Origin: Bemisia tabaci
Lineage: Eukaryota; Arthropoda; Insecta; Hemiptera; Aleyrodidae
Reading direction: 5' to 3'
NCBI RefSeq assembly: GCF_918797505.1
Contig: NC_092799.1
Coordinates: 14,222,295 to 14,286,294, forward strand
Length of the DNA stretch: 64,000 nt
Shown here: piece by piece, positions 50,035 to 61,563 of the stretch
Numbering within the stretch: the stretch's first letter is position 1
How the letters are laid out: each line of letters starts with the position of its first letter
Notes under the pieces: generated by a model
What the model was told of the DNA's origin: nothing
What the model saw: the letters and a program-made list of their open reading frames with translations, nothing else
The model's database searches: none
Program-made: the position numbers and the translations under genes

Positions 50035-51450
50035 TCCAAGTACCTGTTTTGCCCAGTTGTTTACGTCCACGCGTAATATAAGCAACAGTGACTTGGTCCA
50101 AGAATTATATTTTAGTCCGCATGTAAAATTATAGTAATAATATCGAAATGAAAAAATTGAAAGGGAAGGAGGTGTTGTTATGGTAACTCATTTTTAAATG
50201 AAATGTTACTTTCTTCCTTTAATTCATGATTTCAAATTGTCAAGGTGAATATTTTGCTTTATTTCTACCCTTGAAATTTTCATATAAAATAAACCTCATA
50301 TATGCACTTTCATTTTTATTTTTTTTAAATGAAAATATTACCTCATTTTAAAAATATTTACATCCTTAAAACGTGGCAAATATTTGTAAAACATTTTCCA
50401 AGCGATGGGATCAATATTGATCTCAATGAACCGTAGTTGTGTTGAAAGAAACTTTACAAAAATGAATAAAAGAGGGGCGGAAAACCAAGGAGCACGCTAT
50501 CTATGGTTTTAACCCATCTGTCCATTGATCTTTTGGAGTGAGATAGTCTAATTTTGAGCATTTGGTTGCGCGCACACCACGCACAGAAATAGCACAAAAT
50601 ATGAGAGAAAAAAAAATTAAAGTCCTTTGGGAATCATTAAAATTGATACGGAACCATCTCAATATTTACAAAACTTAAATTATATTTCCCTTTAATACAT
50701 TTTTTCCCCCGTCAATTTCACGAGGAGAATAATCCAGCAGAGTGTGCATCATTTCAAAATTATGAGTTGAAAAACGCTATGACTCCGAGAGTTTAAATAT
50801 TAGAACCTAACACAGAGCAGAGCAGCGTTTTGCAAGCGCAAAACGCGCACTATTGCGGCACCTACAAACCTAAGTGGATACTTTACGCATTGCGCAATGC
50901 TTGAAGTATCCACTTAGGTTTGTAGGCGCCAATGCGCTGCCCGGTCGCCCGTCGCGCCGCAGCATGCCACAGCGCGGCGCCTCAAGCAACTATTCCACAA
51001 CAGAGGTGTTGCACAGCATCATACGATATGGAAGGCGCTTCGACATATTAAGAATCACAGGCATCCTTTTAAGAGTATGAAGCTTTTTTTGCAAATTAAA
51101 TCATGGTACTACGGCACAAAAAGAGAGCGGTAGTTCAAAAACTGACTAAGTCCTAGCAACCATTTTTAATAACGTTTGGCATAATTTTTTAAAATCACTG
51201 GAGAAAAAAGTGACTTAATATACGCAGACACATTCTTGAGTATGCTGTCAAGGATATTTCTTTCAAACAAGAATAAAATATCTGAATGAAAGCGGGATTC
51301 AGCTTGATGTAAGTGACTTTTCTTTTTATAGAACCATCTTTTCTTCTTTAAACAAGCATTATTTTCTTTATTGACTCAAAAGGCAATCTTTCCGGCAGTG
51401 AATTTGAGCATATTTCTGTTTGAATCAAGTCACTTATAACAACAATTATA
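50035..51450 (+). repeat. repeat B, long copy 4
   Basis: Inverted counterpart of 700-2095 over its whole length: AGCAACAGTGACTTGGTCCA at the start, the A-rich block near 50610, the palindrome at 50857-50930, the core C on the minus strand (about 50988-51048), and CATATTTCTGTTTGAATCAA at the end. It has no coding capacity. Confidence 0.8.
50857..50930. repeat. palindrome of repeat B copy 4
   Basis: CCTACAAACCTAAGTGGATA and TATCCACTTAGGTTTGTAGG surround TTTACGCATTGCGCAATGCT. The arms are nearly perfect over more than 30 bases. Confidence 0.9.
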
Positions 51451-51561
51451 TGCATACTTATAAATGTGGAATCCATAGATATGGTGGTTTACAGTTTACA
51501 TGCAAATAATATACTTTTTAAACATTTGAATCTACCAAACGCAGAGCATGCACTCGTCAGA

Positions 51562-51957
51562 TCATTTCACAGTTGTAAAGCATTTATCCCCGCGAATATT
51601 ATCCATCTTGATCGAAGCCAATTTAATGGGATGGTAGATAAAATTTTCCGTTGAAATCTCAAAATTAGTGTATTCGACCCCGCTCGACAAATCGCCACTA
51701 AAAATCTTTGCCTCCGCAATTTGAATTGATTTTCCCCCTTGAACAATCATATTTTTAATCTGATTACTTTGTATGGATTTTGAAATATTTTTTTTTAACA
51801 GCATCAACGTTTTCTTTAGAAATGACAACGTTGTATCACGAATCAGTATGCATAACATGCATTCATCTTCAAATATGATGTGCACCACCCGCCTTTCAAA
51901 CAGAACTGAATAATCGACAAGAATCGAAAATTTCGCACTACTTTTTACTGAAAGCAA
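51562..51957 (-). CDS. unrecognised open frame, 131 codons
   Basis: The minus-strand frame begins MLSVKSSAKFSILVDYSVLF and includes IFEDECMLCILIRDT and FSGDLSSGVEYTNFEISTEN, ending DKCFTTVK. Composition is protein-like rather than low-complexity, and the frame is among the longest non-repeat ones in the window. No domain is recognised, no splice borders are needed, and no neighbouring exon is seen. It could be a fragment of a mobile element or captured gene, or chance in AT-rich DNA. Confidence 0.2.
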   Translation of the reverse strand: MLSVKSSAKFSILVDYSVLFERRVVHIIFEDECMLCILIRDTTLSFLKKTLMLLKKNISKSIQSNQIKNMIVQGGKSIQIAEAKIFSGDLSSGVEYTNFEISTENFIYHPIKLASIKMDNIRGDKCFTTVK

Positions 51958-52103
51958 AATTTATAAAAACATTGAGGATTTTGCAACGCTGAGCCGTATA
52001 ACCACATGTACGAGACGGAGGTATACGCCTACAATAGACACAGGGAAAGTACCGTCGTGTCCTCACGTGAAATAAGAACGCAATTTATTCCTCTCAGCTC
52101 TTC

Positions 52104-52222
52104 ACTCCGCTGACGTAAGGGCGTATCTCTGCTTCCACATGAGTCCCAAAAAGTATAGAGTTATATGCGTGACAAGGTTCATGTTGAAAATGAGGTACGA
52201 TGTTCCGTCAAAGGAGCGACGA
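52104..52222. mobile_element. family G element
   Basis: CTCCGCTGACGTAAGGGCGT at the left, TTCCGTCAAAGGAGCGACGA at the right, with AAAGTATAGAGTTATATGCG between. The right TIR is more diverged. Confidence 0.7.
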
Positions 52223-53492
52223 GCTTCGGTTTGGCCGTCTCCTCCACTCGCAAATTCGCTTCCATTCCCGCGAAGTGTTTGCCCTCAAATCTTTGCCTAT
52301 TGAAAAATGGCCACCCCTCCCCTGTTGAAAGCGGTTGGTTATATATTTCAGCTTCCAAAATTGATTTTTCCTCCCTCTATCGAGGCAATATGCACTTGTG
52401 GGGAGCTGGATTTCTCACCGATGTGACGTCATATGTGGAACTTTATTCGGGTCGTGTTCTGCGGAGCTGAAGCAAAACTCATCACGCCAGTTCAAAGACG
52501 AAGTTGACAGTTTTCCGTTCTTGCATCTACTTTGGATGGGTGAAACTTTTGGTTTTAGTCATTCAGGTATGACACACCCGCGGTAACACTTCACGTGCAG
52601 ATAGAATAAACTTTTAGATGAATTTTCTCCTGTTGAAAAATTCTTGTAGGTTCGTTCTTCTCTGCTTTGCCAGAGTTATGGTGAGCACGGGGATGTCTCG
52701 CGTGCTGAAGTATCCGATTGATGTACGGACAAGTTTCTCATCTGTGATGATTTGCTCCTTTAAAAAAATAGAACCAGGTACCACAGTGAAAGTTGAGCTA
52801 CGGTTAAGACGGAATTCCAATTAAGTCGAATTTCTTTTCGGTTCTTAGCACGTCCGTAAGTTAAGTAGAGAATCGATTAAGACGAATTGCCGCTTAAGTC
52901 GAATTTTTTGTCGGCCCTTACACAATCCAACATAGCAAGCTTTCACTGTATTACGAAGTAGGTCTCTCTCCGAAATTATTCAGACATCATACATTTCAGG
53001 AAAAAAATAGCATTTCTTGGTTCCTCTGCGCGTGGAGTAAGTAATGCAACAATAACTTTTATTGTCAGTATCATTCTAACACCACATAGGCGATCAGCAA
53101 TTTAATTTCGCGACGCTCTTTTTTCTAACTTTTTGGGTTAATGTAAAATTTTCTGGAACACACAGTGCCGAAAAATTTGATGCATCTAAAATTCGAAATG
53201 ACATTAGGTGTCACATCGATAACACTCTATGTTCTAAGAATATTTTATTACTTTGCGCCGCTTTTTCAATTCTTCTTTCTGCGGTTAAATAATAAGAGAC
53301 TAATGCTAGATCATAAATGATAATGTACTCAGTCGGTACAATGATGTAGCTCCGACAGGCTGATTATTAAAAATGTTAGCACAACAAGACATCTAAAATC
53401 GATATATTACACGGCACACATAGGGCTATGTCGTGTCTTATCCTTCCGACAAAGCAAGATTAAGTTTCAAGGATCAGGCTGCAGATAATTAC
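52223..53492. other. no gene seen
   Basis: The word AAGTCGAATTTCTTTTCGG and its variants recur at about 52824, 52872 and 52896, a degenerate tandem. 53361-53460 resembles, inverted, 5736-5835. Confidence 0.4.
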
Positions 53493-53643
53493 CAGTGGTG
53501 TGTTTGCGATATATCGATTTATCTCCAATTGAAACCTATGGAAAAGGATCGATAAACAGGAGGTCAGCAACGAACACCTTAATAATCGATTATTTACCAT
53601 AGTTTTCAATGGGGAAGGATCGATCATTCACGCCTCGCCACTG
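53493..53643. mobile_element. hAT-like MITE, family D copy 3, 8-bp duplication ATAATTAC
   Basis: CAGTGGTGTGTTTGCGATAT to CACGCCTCGCCACTG, bounded by ATAATTAC at 53485-53492 and 53644-53651. The perfect 8-bp duplication with CAGTGG/CCACTG ends is the hAT signature. 151 bp with a central hairpin, non-coding. Confidence 0.93.
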
Positions 53644-53693
53644 ATAATTACCGACATGTCCGTACTCTCCCCGCATACGTATACTACCGCTCT

Positions 53694-53941
53694 AAGGAAG
53701 AGCGCCGTATGAACATTCAAGAGTTGCCAAGTTTTACTCGATAAAACATGTATTTTTGACAACATTCATACGTATTTTTACCTAATATTTTCAGATATTT
53801 TAGATTAAATTGCGTACAAAATTGTCTGAAAATTTTGAAAAACAATATTCACAATTTTCCCAGTAAAATCGGATTTTATCTAACTCGAGGAAACTTGGCA
53901 AAGTCTGAAGGCTCATACGGCGTTCTTCCTTAGCACGGCTG
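53694..53941. mobile_element. MITE family A, copy 11
   Basis: CTACCGCTCTAAGGAAG to CCTTAGCACGGCTG, with TTCAAGAGTTGCCAAG and TTGGCAAAGTCTGAAGG inside. No clean duplication. It lies 42 bases after the hAT-like MITE's target duplication. Confidence 0.88.
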
Positions 53942-54676
53942 TACGGGTACTCTAAGTTTTGTTGTAAAGTTTCCATACATACATATAAGTCGCTTTACAG
54001 CACTCCCTCGCGCTCTACGACTCCTAACCTCCACTGCTCTCTTTCAAACCACAAATCTTGGGGATCAAGATCAAAGAAGAATCTTGGGAATCAAAGATTT
54101 GTGTAAAGTTTCCGAGGGTGCAATTCATTTTTCAGAGCGATGGAGTGAATGGGATGGGAAGAGCGAATTTGATACGGAGGACAGGGACTGGAATAGAGAG
54201 GAAAAGCGTCGGACGTGACCTGCGGATTTTTTTTTTTTTTTTTGCATAAACGTCTCAAAAGGAGTTGCATTGTCCCACAACATTTTCTGGTTTGAAGAGG
54301 AGGGGGGGGGAGGATCACGTGACCGTCTGCGCGGCTCCAAGTCAATTCGGTAATTCATCCGCGAGCTCATCCTGGACTCAGCGTCCCCGGAAAACGGAAA
54401 TCCAACCGGACAAATAACGGGTTGAACTGTCACTAATGTCAATACCGCTGCCATATCGCCCGATAAAGATGAGGATCAGCAGCGTAAAAGCCATATCGTA
54501 ACGATCAGTTTCGAGACGCGAAAGCATGGCAACGCTGCAATCCAATGATCCGAGTATCGTGTGTCAGTCTCACGAACCTGCGACTGGATGAAGGCGCGGG
54601 AAAGTCGCCTCTCAGCTTTGCGCTGTTGCCGCTTCTCGATTGAACTTCGGAAGTTCTATACCGCACCTTATCAATA
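53942..54676. other. no gene seen
   Basis: T-run at about 54229-54243. Frames of 84-109 codons on the minus strand cross the T-run and a G-run and are unsupported. Confidence 0.4.
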
Positions 54677-54813
54677 GGACTACATTTTGCAATTAGGACC
54701 TATAGATTCTAGCCCGGTTTAAAAACAACGTATGTGCCATTAGTTTCCCTATGCACATAAGTGTTTTTTCAGGAGAGCAAGAATTTATAGTTCCAAATTG
54801 CAAAATGCAGTCC
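54677..54813. mobile_element. family J MITE, duplication AATA
   Basis: GGACTACATTTTGCAATTAG at the left and AATTGCAAAATGCAGTCC at the right, flanked by AATA at 54673-54676 and 54814-54817. 137 bp. Confidence 0.9.
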
Positions 54814-54941
54814 AATATACCTGTGTGGGGAGAGTATTGCCACCTATTTTCATGAAAAATCTCATCAGTCTGCGATAATCTTATATGGAGTCATCAAGAT
54901 CAAATTGACGGATTTAATCAACACACATTTTAATATTATGA

Positions 54942-55302
54942 ACTAAATTTTGCAATTGGACGTATTTCTGTCAAACGGAACCAAGCGCCATCGGACGAGG
55001 AAGGGGGGGGGGGGGGGCTTGGATTGGCGGCGGAACCGGGCGTCGGCCTCATTCCGTCCTATACTCGCAATGCTTTTCCATGGCGCTTAGTTCCGTTTGG
55101 CAGAACGCGCTATCCGGCATTCTAAATTCCTCAAAAGGAACTCAATTTGGCACTTAGTTCCGTTTGACAGAAATACGTCCAATTAGGAGATACAACTGCT
55201 GAACAACTGTAAAAACAATTAGGTGTGTAGGGAAATGAATGACACATACTTTGTTTCTAGACTGAGCCATAGATCGTAGTTCCGAATTGCAAAATTTAGT
55301 CT
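54942..55302. mobile_element. family J MITE interrupted by family F
   Basis: AACTAAATTTTGCAATT on the left and AATTGCAAAATTTAGTC on the right are the J ends. The inner part resumes after the F insertion with AGGAGATACAACTGC. Confidence 0.75.
54958..55180. mobile_element. family F element nested in family J, duplication AATT
   Basis: GGACGTATTTCTGTCAAACG to CGTTTGACAGAAATACGTCC, flanked by AATT on both sides (54954-54957, 55181-55184). Contains a G-run (55003-55018) and an inner inverted AGCGCCAT/ATGGCGCT pair. Confidence 0.9.
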
Positions 55303-56091
55303 ATCTTACATTCTCTAATTTTTAATTTTTCCAACAGTAAAGTCATCGAAGTTGTGACTCAAAATTTTGTGAGCAACTTCTTCACACTCCAGAGAATATT
55401 TACAGCAAAGTTCAATGCATTATGTTATTTGTTCCTTCGTTAAAAAAAAAAACGAATCGAGAAGAAATTAAGAAACATAAAGTGTTTCAAGCTGATGAAT
55501 CAAATCTGTGATTGCCACCAAAAAAAAATCGCTCCATACTCCTTTTGTTTTCTTTGTCTATAGTTTTGTCTATCAATTTCAATAATCAGTCCGTAGCAAT
55601 GTCGGTAAAACGGGATGGACCTCATACTGTTGCGAGCGGAATCGATACCCTGGTCGCGAAAACGGCAACGCTGGAAACGGAGGGATGAAACAGCTGCCAC
55701 GAAGATGAGCCAGGGCCCGGACGGGGTGACTCGCGAGGGTTGCGAGGCGGGGAGGGATGGGGGTGTCAAAGGCTTCAGATAATCATTCGCCGAGACAGCA
55801 GAAACTTTCGACTTTTCTCGCGTCCTGAGCTCGCCTGTTGCGTTACGAGCATCGTTGTCGAGCGCTCGTCGTGGAAGCCTGGTGACAACTTTCAAAACAT
55901 AACTCCAGCACCGGCGCGGCGCTCGAGGCCAGAGTTAAATACATGCATTGTGTTTTCGAAATATCTCAACTAATAATATGACGCCTGGAGAATGGTTTAG
56001 TAGTAAAAATGGGCGATTTTATGATAAACTAATGTCACCAGTTTCCCTTTTCCATCATTCAGAACTTTACTGGAAAGTTATACAATAATAC
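55303..56091. other. family H half and otherwise nothing
   Basis: 55529-55592 carries one family H terminus (TTTGTCTATCAATTTCAATA then ATCAGTCCG). The 131-codon minus frame at 55500-55895 is GC-driven and partly within this terminus, so it is unlikely to be a gene. Confidence 0.5.
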
Positions 56092-56290
56092 AATGGGTCA
56101 GTGGCGCTGGTCAGAGAGTCGTGTTTTGATGCTTGATCCTTGTAGATTCGCTAACTATAAAAAAATCTGTCCAAAAACTAACTTTCTAAGTTCAATATTA
56201 ACCGAGATATATCCCTTCGAAAAGAAGGATTTTTGAAGTCATCCACCACAGTAGTGACACCCTTGGTTTCTTTCAATGGTTCTCTCTTGG
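56092..56290 (+). repeat. family P repeat, copy 2
   Basis: CAATGGGTCAGTGGCGCTGG, TGTTTTGATGCTTGATCCTT, TTTTTGAAGTCATCCACCAC, AGTAGTGACACCC. It matches 34839-35031 in inverted orientation. Confidence 0.8.
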
Positions 56291-58515
56291 TTCCACCAAT
56301 AGGGGTATTTTTTGGGACACCTTTTGGTCGTTCAAATGTCTGCATCGGGTTCTTCTCTTACTGGGTATTTTTTTCGACCTATAATATTATGTGTTCAAGA
56401 GGTAGGCGCACCATTAGATGAATCGACGAAGCTACACAAACCCAATCCGAAAATTTGTCAGGTGTACTATCGGTTACGTAGTTTCCGAGTACTATCTCGG
56501 AAAAAAATAACGACAATGGATGAAGTGAGTCAAGCAGGAATTTCCAGAAATGCTGAATCCGGGGGAACGCAAGTGCGTGGATTTACTTCAAAGAGATATG
56601 AGCAAAGGAATGCTTTCAGAAATGGGTATCCAACATTTATGATGTAAAGTGGTTTTTTCCGAGAAATTTACCGAGCGTCTACTGCCAAAAACTCAATTTC
56701 GCTAATTTTGGCTCTACTCGCCTTTACAATCTCCCCGAAAAGGTTTGTTCTAAGCAAAAGAGCAAGAAAGATCCATTTCCACGGATTCGGTTAGATGAGT
56801 CATCGAGTTGTCGACCTACGCGGTTTGATGGTGAGTATCCAACTCGTTTCTCTAATTCTACAGGGAAGGTTAAGCTCTGTATAATTTATAGATAACCCGA
56901 GTTTAATTCTTCTTCGTTTCGGTTCCTCGTGTCCCGAGACTTCAAACCGAGTGCTAAGCGTTCCTGGTCGGAGGTACACGCCAACTGGGAGACAGCCTTT
57001 TGTTTGCCGTTCTGGCGGGGGAGAAAAATGGGCGCCTCTTAGGGGTAACAAATCTGGAGGAGCTAATGAGAGAACCGAACACTGTGTCGACTCGAGGTAC
57101 ACCGCCCGGAGTTAAATGATGGCGGAAACTATCGCCAGTAAATCTTCCTTTTTCAGGGCTCCAGAGACACGGGAGAGACTCATCCACCCGAACACATCAC
57201 CACGTGATTCTTTTATCTCCTCAACAACTCGTGGTCCGTTACGAATAAGAGTTGCGCCCTCTGCGCCCCCATGCGCTCGCGGCTAAGATAAGTTTACTCC
57301 CCAAAATCAGCGGTTCAGACCTTGGATGCAGAGCGAGCACCTCTTGGTTGCGGTGTTTCATAATCGGGCGTGCGTCTGCCAAACGGAACTATGTGCATTA
57401 TAACGTGAGCCCTGTTATGCATACATTCTTATGGGTCTCAGGGCTCAAACAGGGTGGCTCAAAGTCTCAAATATGGGGTGTGCTCTAGAAAGCTGTATGA
57501 GAAAGAATGTAAAAGAGGGCGTGATTCCTTTTTGAAGAATGGGAAAAGCGGGATTTTATAGTCAGCAAACAGAACTCTCAGAACGCATTTTTATTAAATA
57601 TAAACTTGACAACGCTTCAACTCTGGTTTAGTTTGATACATATCGGAGTTTCGTGTCTCAAAATTTCCGCTGACGACTCGTTTATGCTCCGGTGTCAACA
57701 AATAAATTTTGAGCCTTTGAGGACTAACGGCCCTTTTCCTGTGGACAGTCACTAATGAAGGATTAGTTTGTCGTTTCTAGGACGAAGGATCGTAACTCCA
57801 CTCCAAAATTGCAAAATCGACTCAAGCTGTGCAATATTTGTTGAAAAATTTCATGATTCATGCATGAGAATAGGATAAAAATCAGTGAAATTTTTAGTCA
57901 GAAACAGACACAATTCTCCTGGTAAGAGTACAATTTGCGAGAGAAAATTTGGCAACATTTAAATGTACTGACGTCATTTTGTTAGTGGTACCTACTATCT
58001 AACTATACTATCAAAATGAACCATCAATTTTTCCTTTAACTACCGAACAGATCTCTAAACCCGGTAAGCGGGTAAGGAGACCAACCTCTAAAAATCTAAA
58101 ACATATACCTAACGGAAAATAGTGAATTGTGTTCGTTCTGCACGCAACGGTTTATTTACTTGCGGACCTTTTTTATTCAATTTTCGTAAATTTAGAATTA
58201 TTGATTTTTACTCGGTGCAGGTCAGACGAAATCCAATTAGCCAAACGCAGAACCACGGCCCTCCCAACAACGAATTACAAAAGCCGTTAAATTGATCGTG
58301 AGACCCAAGAGCTTATGTGAAAGTGTTCAAAAGCTTCTTGGACCCTTTTGCCGTGAGTTACGGCCCCATTACGGCATAATTAAAACGCAATCAACCTCGA
58401 ACGTTGTCAAATTTCGACTTTCAAACTGAAGCAGAATTATACATTACAGGATTGCACATCGCAGCATTGAATTAACCATTTGGAGGTGTAAGAAATGCAG
58501 CGCCAAGAACTGTAA
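56291..58515. other. no gene confirmed
   Basis: A 111-codon frame at 56312-56647 has no domain. 57387-57445 is a partial, uninterrupted family F sequence (CAAACGGAACTATGTGCATT and onward) that serves as the empty site for the 29658 insertion. 57900-57990 weakly recalls the right half of family A. Confidence 0.4.
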
Positions 58516-58968
58516 ATGTCGCTGCCGCAGGCAAATAGTGAAATCAGGCCTAGGCATCAAATGCCTTGGCAGATAGTTAAATTTTGACGATCTACAAAAT
58601 TTTGCGAATTAATGGCGAAGAGCTCACGAGTTTTCACTATTTTTTGAAAAAGAACTTATCAAACTTACGAACTCTTTCTGGCTCTTCCTCTTCAATCGCC
58701 TGTCATACTTTTAAATGCTGAAATTCTAAAAATTGGGTAGTTTATGAATGCTGAAAATTTTAGGATAAGTGTCTGTTCAGGAGCTAAAAATCGTTTAAAA
58801 TACTATTGCGTGATGTTGATTTTTACAGAGAATTTTTTTCTTGCAGGAGTAATGAATTATTTTGTCTAAAATTAGGAAAAGAATCAGAATTTCAATCTAA
58901 GTTGGAATATTTGACTATTTGCCTAGGCATTTGACAAAATGCCGGATTTTACTATTTGCCTGCGACAT
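58516..58968. mobile_element. long-TIR element, ~453 bp
   Basis: ATGTCGCTGCCGCAGGCAAA at the left and TTTGCCTGCGACAT at the right. The inverted similarity continues over about 80 bp (AAATGCCTTGGCAGATAG against CTATTTGCCTAGGCATTT). The interior is AT-rich with no coding. Confidence 0.75.
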
Positions 58969-59469
58969 ATATACGGATATAACATGCATCATTGAGTTGA
59001 ACTTGAATGACATGCCTGTCAAAGTTAATAGTTTAAATAACTTTGCAAATCAGGCTGGGTGAAATTTTGAAGATTTGACACTAAGCAAAATTATATTGCC
59101 GTGTAATTTAAGTTTCAAATAGTTTTTGTCTCTCTCTCTATCTTACAAGAAATACGGAACACAGATTAATTTTGGGCGTTCAACCCTCTGAACTTTTATC
59201 CATGATTAAGCTTTTGTGACATGTCTTGCTTTCAAATGTATTTCTAACAGATTGATCGTACATTTTAACCAGTGATGAGCTATGAGAATGATGATTTATC
59301 TCATTATAATCTTCGACGGCGATTATCGTATTTCTGATTAATGTCAACACCACTATGACAGGAACATGAAAATATGACCATCCACAATATTAAGGGAGAA
59401 AATGCCCTCTCTTAACTCATTTTACGCCGTACAAATAATAAACACAATCTCTCGCTACTTTAATGCGTG

Positions 59470-59691
59470 CACCGAAAAAAAGTGAAATTGATTTTAACAT
59501 TCTGGGTGTAAAAAAAAGTGCGCGAACGTTCATATAAAATGCTGAATTAGCCGCGACAGCAGTTAGTTTTACATCTTACCACTGCTGAAATAACTGCTGT
59601 AGCGGGTAATTCAGCATTTTGTAAGTTCTCGCAAACTTATTTTTTACATCCAGAATATCAAATAAACTTCGCTCACTTTTTCTTCGGCGTG
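59470..59691. mobile_element. foldback MITE, ~222 bp
   Basis: CACCGAAAAAAAGTG to CACTTTTTCTTCGGCGTG. The inverted similarity extends almost to the centre through TTCTGGGTGTAAAAAA against TTTTTTACATCCAGAA and AAAATGCTGAATTA against TAATTCAGCATTTT. It is nearly a complete palindrome. Confidence 0.85.
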
Positions 59692-59776
59692 GCATTTGTG
59701 AATAAAAGAACGCATGATCATTTCATTAATCATGTACCATCGAAAATGATGGAAGGGATTCAAACCATTTCACGAT

Positions 59777-59830
59777 GCGCCTTCAACTTCACAGGTATGT
59801 AAAACCAGGATTCGTCCAGAACTTTGCAAG
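59777..59830 (+). repeat. core C repeat, partial
   Basis: GCGCCTTCAACTTCACAGGT then ATGTAAAACCAGGATTCGTC: only the first half of the core is recognisable. Confidence 0.45.
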
Positions 59831-60885
59831 TTACGATAAGCTTACGCAAATATTCCTTACAATATTTGGCAGAGGCGTTTCGGCTTCTTGCCTCGCACTC
59901 TCGCGAAAGCTGTAAATCGTAATGTTTCGCAAACCGCCTCTCATTATTGTTGGTTCACGGCTCAGATAAAAGCCCGCGCTGACAGATTTCGTATAATTCG
60001 ACGACATGTAAGGTTGAAAATATGTAGGATACGAGGGTTCGAGCAGCGTCGGATGTAAAACAAAGTGGCTTCATTGCACCATTGAACGGCTCCATTAAGT
60101 AAAGTGTGAGGCGGCCAAGTGGAAGTGCCCATTGAAATGAATCAGTCCACAGAATCGCTGCCTTTACAACCGAAAACACCACTTCTTCGCACGCATTACT
60201 TGGTGATTCATACCCTGATCTCTGCTCCCTTTCGATTCAAGCCGTTATGGGAGGGAAAAATTAACGACTAGGGGTCCAGTGGTAAATTGCCTTCCACTTT
60301 AGGTCTTTTTCACGACTTTTAAGATTCGGAAGAACCGACCGTTTGACAAAAGTTTCAAGATCCCTGCGTAATTTACATTGTCTCGTTGTTTAGTTTGAAC
60401 AAGAAACCTAATGCTTAGAGCAGAGACACAAGTTTGTCAGAAAAGGGCAATTCTACCAGTTTTAGATGAAAGAAAACGTACCATCTAAAGTAGTTTAATT
60501 TTGTTCCTGGCTCTCAATAATCTTTAGGGCAAGAAAATGCAGAATTTTATTAATAGTCAATTCGGTGTCTTCTATATTAAAGTTTTCCTCGTACCGTCAT
60601 ATTCACCTTATTAACAGATTTGAATCTCTCCTGAATGTGCTGCGCATATATTTTGTATCAAAAATGTGTATAAATTAAGGCACATGGTATTTATAAAATT
60701 AATTCGAATTTGTGCTGTCTTAATGAGGACGAGAAGTTCTCCTCGCCTCACGTTTTTAAATAAATAATGCAAATAAAAATCAAGACCAATAAACGACGGA
60801 AGGATTATGTCGTTTCATTGTGTTACAATTTACAAACCGTTTATGCTTTTTTACAGGTTGAAATGAAGGCGCGAAAATGAGGACA
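59831..60885. other. no gene seen
   Basis: A 75-codon minus frame at 59955-60182 lacks support. No repeat ends recognised. Confidence 0.4.
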
Positions 60886-60946
60886 CCTTCAATTCAACAA
60901 GTATGTAATGAGAGCTACACGAGAGTCGTAATAGTTGTATCGCGCT
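60886..60946 (+). repeat. core C repeat, diverged
   Basis: CACCTTCAATTCAACAAGTA then GAGAGCTACACGAGAGTCG and TAATAGTTGTATCGCGC. Confidence 0.5.
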
Positions 60947-61478
60947 GATTTTGCACGACGTTTATTTATGGACAGACTGGTTTAGTCAGAAAAAAGCCGC
61001 AAAAGCGTGGTTCTGCAGAGAATTTATGAATAGCTTTATGTAGAGTCAGTGAAAAAGTGCATATTTTATAATCCTGAATTTCCTTGTGTGTTTCCTTTTT
61101 TGGAGAAATTAATTTGAGTAAAATTTTTTTCCCTATATTTGCTGCTCACCATTCATGGGAAATTTACGGGAAGTTTCAAGGTATAATGCTGCTTAATTTT
61201 CTTTGAGAAAATTGAAAATGAGGCAAAGTTTTACAACTGTATAATGCATCGCGCTAATCCCGGTACGAATTTTTATTCGCTCGTCTGCATATTCTAAAGA
61301 TAAAATATATTTTCTCACGGATAAAATGTATGAAGGACATCTTCTTTTAAGGTGTGTATTAAAAATGATATTCATCTCTCGTCGACAAATTAAATCATGT
61401 ATTTAAGACATTATTGACTGACACTCAGTTGATTTTCTGAAAATTGTATAAATGGAAAATCTACCCACTTGCTTTTAG
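60947..61478. other. nothing seen
   Basis: AT-rich sequence without supported features. Confidence 0.4.
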
Positions 61479-61563
61479 TTCCTTGGTATGTCAGGCCCAT
61501 CATTTTCTATATCAGCAATTGAAACAAATCGATATGTATTGCTGAATAGATACTTCCAGACGC
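61479..61563 (+). CDS. possible exon, unknown protein
   Basis: The acceptor ACTTGCTTTTAG and donor GACGC|GTAAGA enclose 85 bases, with an open frame reading FLGMSGPSFSISAIETNRYV then LLNRYFQT. The frame also stays open past the donor to 61730. Nothing else supports it. It may be chance. Confidence 0.2.

Noticed and set aside
55500..55895. 131-codon minus-strand frame
   Set aside because: It overlaps a family H terminus and otherwise reflects GC-rich, Arg/Pro-biased composition with no domain.
57885..57990. Additional family A copy
   Set aside because: Only the word TTTGGCAACATTTAAATG recalls the family; no terminal repeat is recognisable.
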